NCBI RefSeq assembly: GCF_001045445.1
Contig: NZ_LFNF01000001.1
Coordinates: 124,001-188,000 of the forward strand
Length of the DNA: 64,000 bases
DNA from: Chryseobacterium sp. BLS98
Lineage (GTDB): Bacteria > Bacteroidota > Bacteroidia > Flavobacteriales > Weeksellaceae
Reading direction: 5' to 3'
Of this stretch, positions 1 through 7,014 are shown one piece after another. The notes below the pieces were generated by a model. The model saw only the letters and a program-made list of their open reading frames with translations. It did not search any database and was not told where the DNA came from. Each line of letters starts with the position of its first letter. Positions within the stretch are counted from its first letter, which is position 1. A program made the translations under genes and the position numbers.

Positions 1-1
1 G

Positions 2-91
2 GTGGGGATTTTTTCGGGTTTCTTGTTTATCGGTTATGGATTTTTGTATTTTTACATCATGTTTATTCTGAAGAAAAATGAATCCTATTAA
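2..91 (+). CDS. 3' end of a membrane protein (partial)
   Basis: An open frame enters from the left edge and stops with TAA. The 29 visible residues are strongly hydrophobic and aromatic (for example GFLFIGYGFLYFYIMFIL) and finish with a short charged tail KKNESY, which looks like the last transmembrane helix and cytoplasmic tail of a polytopic protein. The other two frames give less membrane-like peptides. It overlaps the start of the next gene by 14 bases, as expected for coupled genes. Given the acyltransferase downstream it could be a polysaccharide or glycosyltransferase membrane protein, but that is inference. Confidence 0.45.
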   Translation: MGIFSGFLFIGYGFLYFYIMFILKKNESY

Positions 92-686
92 AAAATTTAT
101 TGAATACCAGATTTTCCATAGAATTAATAATTTTTTCTATCCCGAATATTACCGTCAGAAATATGACTATATGCTTCCTCATGTCCTCTTTTTCCATTAT
201 CTGGTTCCTCAAAAAATTTTAAGGATCAACGGGAAAGTTCCGTGGCCTGTTCACTTTACCTCAGTGATCAGAAATCACCCGAAAATTCAAAAGGGGATTC
301 TTTGTGATCCCGGGGATAATCCCAATATTTATATCCAGGCTAATAATGGCATCATTATCGGAAATAATGTAGGTTTCGGGGCAGGAACTTCGCTGATTTC
401 TGCCAACCATAATCACAACGATCACAGTATCCATGATGAATGCGGCCCGATCGTTATTGGAAACAATGTTTTTGTAGGAACTAATTCGGTAATCCTTCCC
501 GGAGTAAAAATAGGAGACAATGTGGTCATCGGGGCAGGTTCTATTGTGGCTAAAGATATCCCGTCCAACTCAATTGCCGTGGGAAATCCTTGTAAAGTTA
601 TCAAACAAAAAGAACCTTACATTGAAGACTTTACAAAGACTGTTTTCAACAGAAAACTGCCTGAAGGCTTCAATCTAAAGTTCTGA
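78..686 (+). CDS. Hexapeptide-repeat acyltransferase (LbH family)
   Basis: This 202-residue protein has a left-handed beta-helix made of hexapeptide repeats from about residue 85 to 178 (IIIGNNVGFGAG, IVIGNNVFVGTN, VKIGDNVVIGAG, SIAVGNPCKVI). The His-rich loop at 121-126 is where such enzymes place the catalytic histidine. The repeat layout matches the CatB/maltose or serine acetyltransferase superfamily, which moves acetyl groups from acetyl-CoA to sugars or small acceptors. A non-repeat N-terminus of about 80 residues resembles that of polysaccharide-modifying acetyltransferases. The acceptor cannot be read from sequence. It starts inside the preceding membrane-protein frame, suggesting an operon concerned with surface glycans (inference). 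Confidence 0.85.
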   Translation: MNPIKKFIEYQIFHRINNFFYPEYYRQKYDYMLPHVLFFHYLVPQKILRINGKVPWPVHFTSVIRNHPKIQKGILCDPGDNPNIYIQANNGIIIGNNVGFGAGTSLISANHNHNDHSIHDECGPIVIGNNVFVGTNSVILPGVKIGDNVVIGAGSIVAKDIPSNSIAVGNPCKVIKQKEPYIEDFTKTVFNRKLPEGFNLKF

Positions 687-707
687 TTGGTTGTTTTTTA
701 TACCAGT

Positions 708-1196
708 TTAAGCTATTCCTGCAGCCCAGCTTTTTTCTAAAGGAAGTAAAAAGTGACTTAAAAAGTCCAGGTAAGTATTTTTAGAAAAGTCAAAGACCTG
801 AATATCTTTTGGAAGCTCACCGTTTCTCAGTTGAGATTTAAATTCCTGAAGTTTCAGTGTTTTTACCTGTCCGTCCTGCACAAAGCTGGCTTTCATCCTG
901 TCGAAAAGTCCAAGCTGATATTCTTCGTCAATCTCACGCATTACTTTTCCTAAAGCATCTATGCTGCATCCTGATGCCATTTCTTTTTCTTCATCCACAC
1001 ATACTATGATAAACTGATTTTTTTCAATTTTAAAGGATGAATCGAGTGGCTTGCCATGGGCAGCCCAGGTTGCAAGGAAATCAAACAGTTTTTCGGTGAT
1101 CAGTTTGGCCTCTTTGGTTTCAAAAGGTCTGGATGCCGGGTATATAATGACTCTGTAGTCGCTGGTTTCTACTATATTGGATTCTTCAATTTTCAT
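708..1196 (-). CDS. Conserved Bacteroidetes protein, function unknown
   Basis: A soluble 162-residue protein without signal peptide or membrane segment. I recognise it as a small family conserved in Flavobacteriia that databases often label 'ABC transporter ATPase', but it has no Walker A, Walker B or signature motif, so that name is not supported. It contains a mixed alpha/beta pattern (YRVIIYPASRPF near the start, QFIIVCVDEEKE in the middle). It faces away from the CCG-domain operon and converges on the acyltransferase gene, with only 21 bases between the two stops. The ATG start is preferred because it is the first in frame after an untranslated A/T-rich stretch. Confidence 0.75.
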   Translation of the reverse strand: MKIEESNIVETSDYRVIIYPASRPFETKEAKLITEKLFDFLATWAAHGKPLDSSFKIEKNQFIIVCVDEEKEMASGCSIDALGKVMREIDEEYQLGLFDRMKASFVQDGQVKTLKLQEFKSQLRNGELPKDIQVFDFSKNTYLDFLSHFLLPLEKSWAAGIA

Positions 1197-1247
1197 ATCC
1201 TGTCGGTTTTAAAGTATAAAATTAAGAAATATTCCTGAGTTTATGAT

Positions 1248-1283
1248 AAAGAAAAACCCAGACCAAAGCCTGAGTTTTTCTTT
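1248..1283 (-). terminator. Terminator of the MCE/Fe-S/CCG operon
   Basis: Inverted repeat AAAAACCCAG (1252-1261) with CTGAGTTTTT (1270-1279), flanked by A and T runs, lies just after the CCG-domain gene on the minus strand. Confidence 0.75.
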
Positions 1284-1299
1284 ATTTTTAATGTAGATT

Positions 1300-2085
1300 T
1301 TACAAATCTTCTGCTTCGGCAAGAAGTTCTACAATATCTTTTACGGCTACTTCTGTGTTCTTATTAAAGTGTTTTACACCATCCGTCATCATCGTATTAC
1401 AGAAAGGACATCCTGTAGCGATCACTTTAGGCTCAAAAGATAATGCTTCTTCTGTTCTTTCGATATTGATGTCTTTATTTCCTTTCTCCGGTTCTTTAAA
1501 CATCTGTGCACCTCCTGCTCCACAGCATAAACCATTGGTTTTGCAGCGTTTCATTTCCACAAGTTCTGCATCCAGTTTTTCAAGAAGCATTCTTGGAGCT
1601 TCATATTCGTCGTTGGCTCTTCCTAGGTAGCAAGGATCATGGAAAGTGATCTTTTTTCCTCTGAAAGCACCACCCTCTATCTTCAATCTTCCTTCTTCCA
1701 TTAAGGATTTAAGGAACTGGGTATGATGTACCACATCAAAATGTCCTCCTAAACTAGGATATTCATTTTTAAGGGTATTAAAACAGTGAGGACATGCAGT
1801 AACGATCTTTTTCACTTCGTAAGCATTCAGGACCTCAATATTGGTAAGAGCCATCATCTGAAAAACAAATTCGTTCCCGGCTCTTTTTGCAGGGTCCCCG
1901 GTACAGCTTTCTTCCTGTCCCAGAACGGCAAATTCAACTCCTATCTTATTTAATATCTTGCAAAATGCTTTTGTAATTTTTTTGGCGCGGTCGTCAAAAC
2001 TTCCGGCACATCCAACCCAAAATAAAACTTCCGGGGCTTTTCCTTCGGCAGCATATTCTGCCATTGTTTTTATATTGAAATCCAT
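1300..2085 (-). CDS. CCG-domain (Fe-S) binding protein
   Basis: 261 residues from the ATG; an upstream in-frame TTG would add three residues. It carries two copies of the cysteine-rich CCG-type domain found in heterodisulfide reductase subunit B, GlpC and LutA/GlcF: Cys motifs VGCAGS, TACPHC, a DPCYLGR segment, NGLCCGAGG and ATGCPFC. These bind an unusual Fe-S cluster and act in electron transfer or thiol/disulfide chemistry. It lies directly downstream of a membrane 4Fe-4S protein, with which it probably forms a two-part oxidoreductase resembling HdrDE or a glycolate/lactate oxidase electron-transfer arm. The electron donor and acceptor are not identifiable here. Confidence 0.85.
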   Translation of the reverse strand: MDFNIKTMAEYAAEGKAPEVLFWVGCAGSFDDRAKKITKAFCKILNKIGVEFAVLGQEESCTGDPAKRAGNEFVFQMMALTNIEVLNAYEVKKIVTACPHCFNTLKNEYPSLGGHFDVVHHTQFLKSLMEEGRLKIEGGAFRGKKITFHDPCYLGRANDEYEAPRMLLEKLDAELVEMKRCKTNGLCCGAGGAQMFKEPEKGNKDINIERTEEALSFEPKVIATGCPFCNTMMTDGVKHFNKNTEVAVKDIVELLAEAEDL

Positions 2086-2108
2086 TCTTTTCAATTTGAA
2101 AATGTGAG

Positions 2109-2161
2109 AATTTGGAAATTTGAAAATGAATTAAAAGTATAAATTTTCAAATTCTCAAATT
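2109..2161. repeat. Intergenic inverted repeat
   Basis: Two 19-base arms (2109-2127 and 2143-2161) match as reverse complements apart from a two-base swap, around a 15-base loop. The arms are built from the words AATTTG and AAAAT. It sits between two genes of one operon, with no T run on the minus strand, so it is more likely a processing or stability hairpin or a dispersed repeat than a terminator. Confidence 0.7.
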
Positions 2162-2171
2162 GATTAATTAT

Positions 2172-3515
2172 CTAATTTTCATTGGCCCAATTCAGACGGT
2201 CTGCCTGGTTATACTGCCACGGAGCAGCATTGTTTTCCACATTCGTCATCATAAGATTCAGTTCCTGAGGCGCAGCAGACTGTTCCATTACGAGGAATCT
2301 TCTCATTTCGAAAATAATAGAGAGGGGATCAAGCAATACCGGACATGCTTCTGTACATGCATTACATGTAGTACACGCCCAAAGTTCTTCTTTGGTAATA
2401 TAATCGTTCAGAAGTTTTTTACCGTCATCTACGAATTTTCCGTTTTTGTCGATATTTCTTCCTACTTCTTCCAGCCTGTCTCTTGTTTTCATCAGGATGA
2501 GTCTCGGAGAGAGTTTTTTGCCTGTGATATTGGCAGGGCATACCGAAGTACATCTTCCACACTCTGTACAGGAATAAGCATTAAGTAACTGTACCTGATT
2601 AAGATCGAATATATCTTCTGCACCAAATTTAGAAGGAACATCTGCTTCAGCTCCTTCAGCCGGCGCCGCATAAGGGTCAGCATTGGGATCCATCATCAGT
2701 TTGATCTCTTTAGTTACAGATTCAAGGTTATTGAATTTTCCTTTTTTATCCAGGTTTGCATACCAGGTACTTGGAAATGCAAGGATGATGTGCAAATGTT
2801 TTGAGTAATAAAGATAATTCATGAAGAAAAGAATTCCTACAAAGTGGAACCACCATGCACTTCTTTCAACAAAAATCAGAAAGCCATTGTCAAAACTGAA
2901 TACTTCCAGGAATGGAACAAAAAGCATCTGGCTAATTGGAAAAGAACCTATATGATGAAAACCTTCTGCATTTCTTGCCTGTAAAACAGATTCTGAAGCA
3001 TTCATGCTAAAGAACGCTACCATCAGGGCAAATTCTATGATCAGAATCCAGTTGGCATCGTTTTTAGGCCAGCCAAAAAGTTCTTTCATATTAAGTCTTT
3101 TTACGCCATAGAAATTTCTTCTGATAAAGAAAATAACCACTCCAATAATTACTAAAAGAGCCAGTACTTCCAATGTTGCCGTAAAGAAACTGTAGAAAGT
3201 ATCTCCGAAAATGGAAGCCAGGAATCTGTGGGTTCCAAAAATTCCGTCAACAATAATTTCTATCAGTTCAATATTGATAATAACAAAACCTACGTATACA
3301 AAAAGGTGAAGAATACCTGCTACAGGACGTTTTCCCATTTTGCTCTGACCCATTGCCACTGTGGCCATGGTTTCCCAGCGCTCGGCTTTCCTGTCGCTTC
3401 TGTTGATTTCTCTTCCTAACCTGATATTTCTGTAGATCTTTTGCAGGCTTTTTGCAAACAGCCCGAATCCTGCAATTAATAAGATCAGAAAAATAATGTT
3501 ATCGATGTATTGCAT
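2172..3515 (-). CDS. Membrane-bound 4Fe-4S dicluster protein
   Basis: 447 residues. The N-terminal 250 residues hold about five or six transmembrane helices (about 5-23, 65-90, 108-131, 155-172, 220-247), like the cytochrome b or NarI-like anchor of HdrE-type proteins. The C-terminal half is a ferredoxin-like module with two clusters: CTECGRCTSVCP (Cys 316, 319, 322, 326) and CTTCNACTEACP (Cys 381, 384, 387, 391). A Pro/Ala/Glu-rich linker lies near 280-295. The arrangement suggests electron flow between the quinone pool and the soluble CCG partner. It follows the MCE gene after only 7 bases, so the three genes are very likely co-transcribed. Confidence 0.88.
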   Translation of the reverse strand: MQYIDNIIFLILLIAGFGLFAKSLQKIYRNIRLGREINRSDRKAERWETMATVAMGQSKMGKRPVAGILHLFVYVGFVIINIELIEIIVDGIFGTHRFLASIFGDTFYSFFTATLEVLALLVIIGVVIFFIRRNFYGVKRLNMKELFGWPKNDANWILIIEFALMVAFFSMNASESVLQARNAEGFHHIGSFPISQMLFVPFLEVFSFDNGFLIFVERSAWWFHFVGILFFMNYLYYSKHLHIILAFPSTWYANLDKKGKFNNLESVTKEIKLMMDPNADPYAAPAEGAEADVPSKFGAEDIFDLNQVQLLNAYSCTECGRCTSVCPANITGKKLSPRLILMKTRDRLEEVGRNIDKNGKFVDDGKKLLNDYITKEELWACTTCNACTEACPVLLDPLSIIFEMRRFLVMEQSAAPQELNLMMTNVENNAAPWQYNQADRLNWANEN

Positions 3516-3522
3516 AAGGTGA

Positions 3523-4473
3523 TTAGTCTTTATTGTTCTTACCGAAAACAGAGAAATTGATGTATCTCTTTGGGTTTGCTTTCATGTCTTCAATCAATGA
3601 ATTCAGATTAGTGGAAGCAGAATTCAGGTTGTTGTAAAGCTGCTCGTCCTTCATTAGTTTTCCTAAACTTCCCTGTCCGTTGTCTACTCCTGCTATTACC
3701 TGGTTAAGTTTTCCTACCGTAGCGTCTAAACTTGCGATGGTTGCATTAAGTTTTTTAGTATCAATGCTTTCAGCAAGGTTACCGTATTTATCTAATGTTA
3801 CTTTTCCGCTCTGCATGGTAAGACTGGCATCATCAAGTACTTTTTGTAATTTAGGATCGTTATGTCCTACAAGGGTATTTACGCTTCCTGCTGTCGTTTG
3901 TAAAGCACCTACTGTTTTGTTAAGATTGGCTAATAATGCTTTGATTTCTGCTCTGTTTTGCCCATCCACCAATTGATTGGCATTGGCCATCAGTGAGTCT
4001 ACACGGTGTAAAACAGTTTGCAGCTGATCTTTAACCGGACCTACCTGAGAAGAAAGGCTTCCCAAAGTCCCCAGTTTGAAAGCGCCCTGTAATGTATCTC
4101 CATCTTTTGCAGTAGGACCTCCATACATAAGGTTTACTCTCATTTCTTTTCCTGACATCAGGCCAGGTTCAAAGATTTCAAGGGTTGAATTTTTGGAAAA
4201 CTCAAATTTGTCGTCCACTGTAATTTTTACCACAAAACTGATCTTTCCGTCTTTGGCTGTTTTGGGAATGATCTTATCAACCTGCCCTACTTTCAGACCA
4301 TTGATGGAAACTGCGGATGACTGCGCGAGCCCCTCCACATTATCGTATTTTGCATAAAATATATTATCAGTAGTAAAAAGACTTCTGCCTTTCATGAATT
4401 GAAACAACAGGACAAAGCCTACAATAGCTAAAAGTGCAATCACACCAGCTTTTAATTCTTTACTCAACTTCAC
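3523..4473 (-). CDS. MlaD/MCE family lipid-transport protein
   Basis: 316 residues with one N-terminal membrane anchor (about residues 9-27) followed by an MCE domain (about 38-115; VEGLAQSSAVSINGLKVGQV and the GLMSGKEMRVN segment). The rest is helical and Ala/Leu/Asn-rich with coiled-coil character, typical of single-domain MCE proteins. MCE proteins form hexameric rings that pass phospholipids between membranes, working with a MlaE-type permease and MlaF-type ATPase. No such pair is adjacent, but a MlaE/MlaF pair lies about 15 kb away in this window and is the obvious candidate partner (inference). First gene of the operon with the Fe-S and CCG proteins. Confidence 0.88.
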   Translation of the reverse strand: MKLSKELKAGVIALLAIVGFVLLFQFMKGRSLFTTDNIFYAKYDNVEGLAQSSAVSINGLKVGQVDKIIPKTAKDGKISFVVKITVDDKFEFSKNSTLEIFEPGLMSGKEMRVNLMYGGPTAKDGDTLQGAFKLGTLGSLSSQVGPVKDQLQTVLHRVDSLMANANQLVDGQNRAEIKALLANLNKTVGALQTTAGSVNTLVGHNDPKLQKVLDDASLTMQSGKVTLDKYGNLAESIDTKKLNATIASLDATVGKLNQVIAGVDNGQGSLGKLMKDEQLYNNLNSASTNLNSLIEDMKANPKRYINFSVFGKNNKD

Positions 4474-4549
4474 TTGCTAAATTTTTTCTAATGAGCAAAT
4501 ATAACACATTTTAAATTAATCTTTTTCTTTATTGTTCTGCGTTAAATAC

Positions 4550-4580
4550 AAAAAGCGGCAGAAAATTCTGCCGCTTTTAT
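4550..4580 (-). terminator. Rho-independent terminator after the foldase gene
   Basis: AAAAGCGGCAGA, a short AT loop and TCTGCCGCTTTT make a perfect 12-bp stem ending in T residues on the minus strand. Confidence 0.85.
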
Positions 4581-4599
4581 ATCTGTAAAAATTAATTTC

Positions 4600-6753
4600 T
4601 TATTGTTGCTGATTTCCCAGCTTGTTCCAGATCTCGATTCTGTAATCTTTGATATCTGCATTGTCCTGAAGACTCTTCATCCAAGCCTGCCCGAACATTC
4701 CTGCATTTCTCTGGGTAATAGATTCTGTAAACTGCTTAAGGTCACCCGGCTGCTTGTTGACAGTTTCTGATTTTTTGATTAAAACATAAACTCCTGTACC
4801 TCCTTCGATAGGGTTGGAAAGCTTTCCTTTGGCAACACCAAAAGCAGCTCCTGCAACTTTAGGTTCCATAGCCCCTGCTACTGAAGGATTAAGCATATTA
4901 ACCTGAGCAGCCTGTTTTGTTGAAGCAAACATTTTAGCAATCTGGTCTAAACTTGAAGCTTTAGCACCGGCAATTTTATCAGAGATCTGTTTTGCTGCCA
5001 GTTTATTTTTAACAATCACTTCAATCTGATCTCTTACAGATTCAGGATCTGCAAGTCCTGCTTCCTGTTTTCCGTTAAGATAAGCTACAATTTTATCTCC
5101 TGTCCCTTCTACGGTAAAGAATTCAGTATCTCCTTTTGATCTTTTCTTATCGAAAGCCCAAGCCAGGATTTCTGCGTCTTTATCTGTACCAAGTCCCTGA
5201 AGCTGACCGTCGAATCTTTTGGCTGTTTTAGGATTGGAGAATTGATAGTTTCCTTTTTTAGCAATGTTCACGAAATCGTTGAAAGATTTCCCCTGAACCT
5301 GCTGGATGAATCTTCTTGCTTTTTTATCAGATTCAGCTTCTGTAGCATCTGAAGGTTTCACTTCTTTTACAAGGTTAGCTACCTTATAGCTCATAGCTCC
5401 GGCTTTTTTATCTTCAATATTGATGATATGGTATCCGAACTGTGTCTCTACCACTCCTGTAGCTCCCTTAGGATTATTTGCAAGATAGGTAAGGAACTCA
5501 GGAACGAAAGGTGTTTCCGGAGTAGTCCATCCTAAGCTTCCACCTTGTGCTGCAGAATTAGGGTCATTAGAAAGTTTCAGGAACTCTGTAAACCTTGCAG
5601 GGGTAGCTTTTACAATAGCACCGATAGAATCTGCCAGTTTTTTAGCCTGTTCCTTGGATCTTCTCACTCCTTCTCCTGCAGGGCTTCCTTTGAAAGCAAT
5701 CAGGATATGTCTTGATAATGTAGAATCTGAAGTCTTTTTATCTAAAAGTTTTGAAACCACATAGAAATTCTGCTCTTTGTAAGGTCCGAAAGTCTGTCCT
5801 ATAGCTGCAGTAGTAATCTGTCCTTTAATAGTCTGAGGCAATTGGGCAGGTGATAAATACTGATTGTTAAACGGCATATCAGAATTGGCCATTACGAACA
5901 TGGAGTCGTTCTTTGTGTTCTGGAAGTTTTCTGTACCTCCGCTTGCATCCGTACCTGCTGAGAAAAGTTTATTGATCTCCTTCTGAGTTGCTGCATCATC
6001 TGCAGGGCTAGGTGTAGAAGGGAAATATACAATTCCGATGTTTCTGCTAGGTTCAGCTTTAAACATCACAGGATGTTGCTTGATATAATTTTCAAGGTCT
6101 GCCGTTGTCACATTAATCTTCGTTTTCTGAAGGTAAGCTGCATAATCGATCTTTACAAAATCGATATCGGCTAACTGGTCTCTCTGCTTCATCAGCTCTT
6201 CAGCTTCTTTCTTACCGGTAGTGATTCCTGCAGAAATATTAGTGAACACCTGTCTTGCCATCAATCTGTACTCTACAGTTTTTCTGGTTTTCAACCACTG
6301 GTTGTACCCTTCAGGGTTGGTGCTCTTTAATGTTTCAATTTCTTTTTTAAGCTCTTGAGTTTTAAAATTTCCTTTCTCATCAAAGAACTGTTTGTTCTGG
6401 GCAAACATCTGATCATACTGGATTTGACTCCAGAAATAATCATCTGTCATTTCAAAGCCTAATTTTTCAAACTGCTGCTTGATAAGTTTAGATTGTACAA
6501 GTAACTGCCAAGCCTGCTCTTCAAGTCCCGTTTTTGGACGGCCTTGCTGTTCAGCCTGCTGTTGCAGTACGAAAAGCTGATCATTGTACTCTTCGCGGGT
6601 GATTTTCTCACCATTTACTTTTCCTAAAACATCAGGATTTTTTCCAAAAACCTTGTCGATACTATCGGGGTTTACCAAAAACGCTAAAAGCGCCAATGCA
6701 ATCACTCCCATCAAAAGCCAAGGCTTACTCCTAATCTGTCCTAAAATTGCCAT
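4600..6753 (-). CDS. PpiD/SurA-type peptidylprolyl isomerase
   Basis: 717 residues with one N-terminal transmembrane anchor (about 12-28), a SurA_N-like chaperone region to about residue 230, and a parvulin (PpiC) rotamase domain at about 345-455 showing SRHILIAFKG at its start, GGSLGW in the middle and FGYHIINIEDKK at its end. The remainder is a second, degenerate rotamase-like and helical region. This is the PpiD arrangement: an inner-membrane-tethered periplasmic foldase helping secreted and outer-membrane proteins leave the Sec translocon. It is transcribed alone, bounded by its own terminator, and precedes the MCE operon on the same strand. Confidence 0.9.
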   Translation of the reverse strand: MAILGQIRSKPWLLMGVIALALLAFLVNPDSIDKVFGKNPDVLGKVNGEKITREEYNDQLFVLQQQAEQQGRPKTGLEEQAWQLLVQSKLIKQQFEKLGFEMTDDYFWSQIQYDQMFAQNKQFFDEKGNFKTQELKKEIETLKSTNPEGYNQWLKTRKTVEYRLMARQVFTNISAGITTGKKEAEELMKQRDQLADIDFVKIDYAAYLQKTKINVTTADLENYIKQHPVMFKAEPSRNIGIVYFPSTPSPADDAATQKEINKLFSAGTDASGGTENFQNTKNDSMFVMANSDMPFNNQYLSPAQLPQTIKGQITTAAIGQTFGPYKEQNFYVVSKLLDKKTSDSTLSRHILIAFKGSPAGEGVRRSKEQAKKLADSIGAIVKATPARFTEFLKLSNDPNSAAQGGSLGWTTPETPFVPEFLTYLANNPKGATGVVETQFGYHIINIEDKKAGAMSYKVANLVKEVKPSDATEAESDKKARRFIQQVQGKSFNDFVNIAKKGNYQFSNPKTAKRFDGQLQGLGTDKDAEILAWAFDKKRSKGDTEFFTVEGTGDKIVAYLNGKQEAGLADPESVRDQIEVIVKNKLAAKQISDKIAGAKASSLDQIAKMFASTKQAAQVNMLNPSVAGAMEPKVAGAAFGVAKGKLSNPIEGGTGVYVLIKKSETVNKQPGDLKQFTESITQRNAGMFGQAWMKSLQDNADIKDYRIEIWNKLGNQQQ

Positions 6754-6985
6754 TTTATATATTATAGTTTTTTATCAGTTTGCGAAAATACACATTTTTA
6801 AGAAATTAGAGAAGCGGAAGTTCTTTATTTTAATTTTTAAAATGAAAGATTATTAAAAAAAGGAAATTTTGGCCATATTTTTTAGCAAAAAACAAATGGC
6901 ATAGGTATTGTGCCATTTAGAGAACTATAATATGCCACACGTTTTCAGCGCATATTGTAAGATTTCATTTTAACGATTTAAAACG

Positions 6986-7006
6986 AAAATGACAATTTGT
7001 CATTTT
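6986..7006. promoter_or_regulatory. Palindromic operator candidate upstream of lon
   Basis: AAAATGACA and TGTCATTTT form a perfect 9-bp inverted repeat separated by ATT, ending 8 bases before the lon ATG. Size and symmetry fit a dimeric repressor or heat-shock regulator site; it could also hide the start codon in an mRNA hairpin. Confidence 0.5.
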
Positions 7007-7014
7007 ATATAAGT

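Noticed and set aside
708..1196. Product name ABC transporter ATPase for the 162-residue protein
   Set aside because: There is no Walker A, Walker B or signature motif, so the name often attached to this family is not supported.
6997..7014. Upstream TTG start for lon
   Set aside because: It lies inside the palindrome and gives a non-conserved leader; the ATG at 7015 is preferred.
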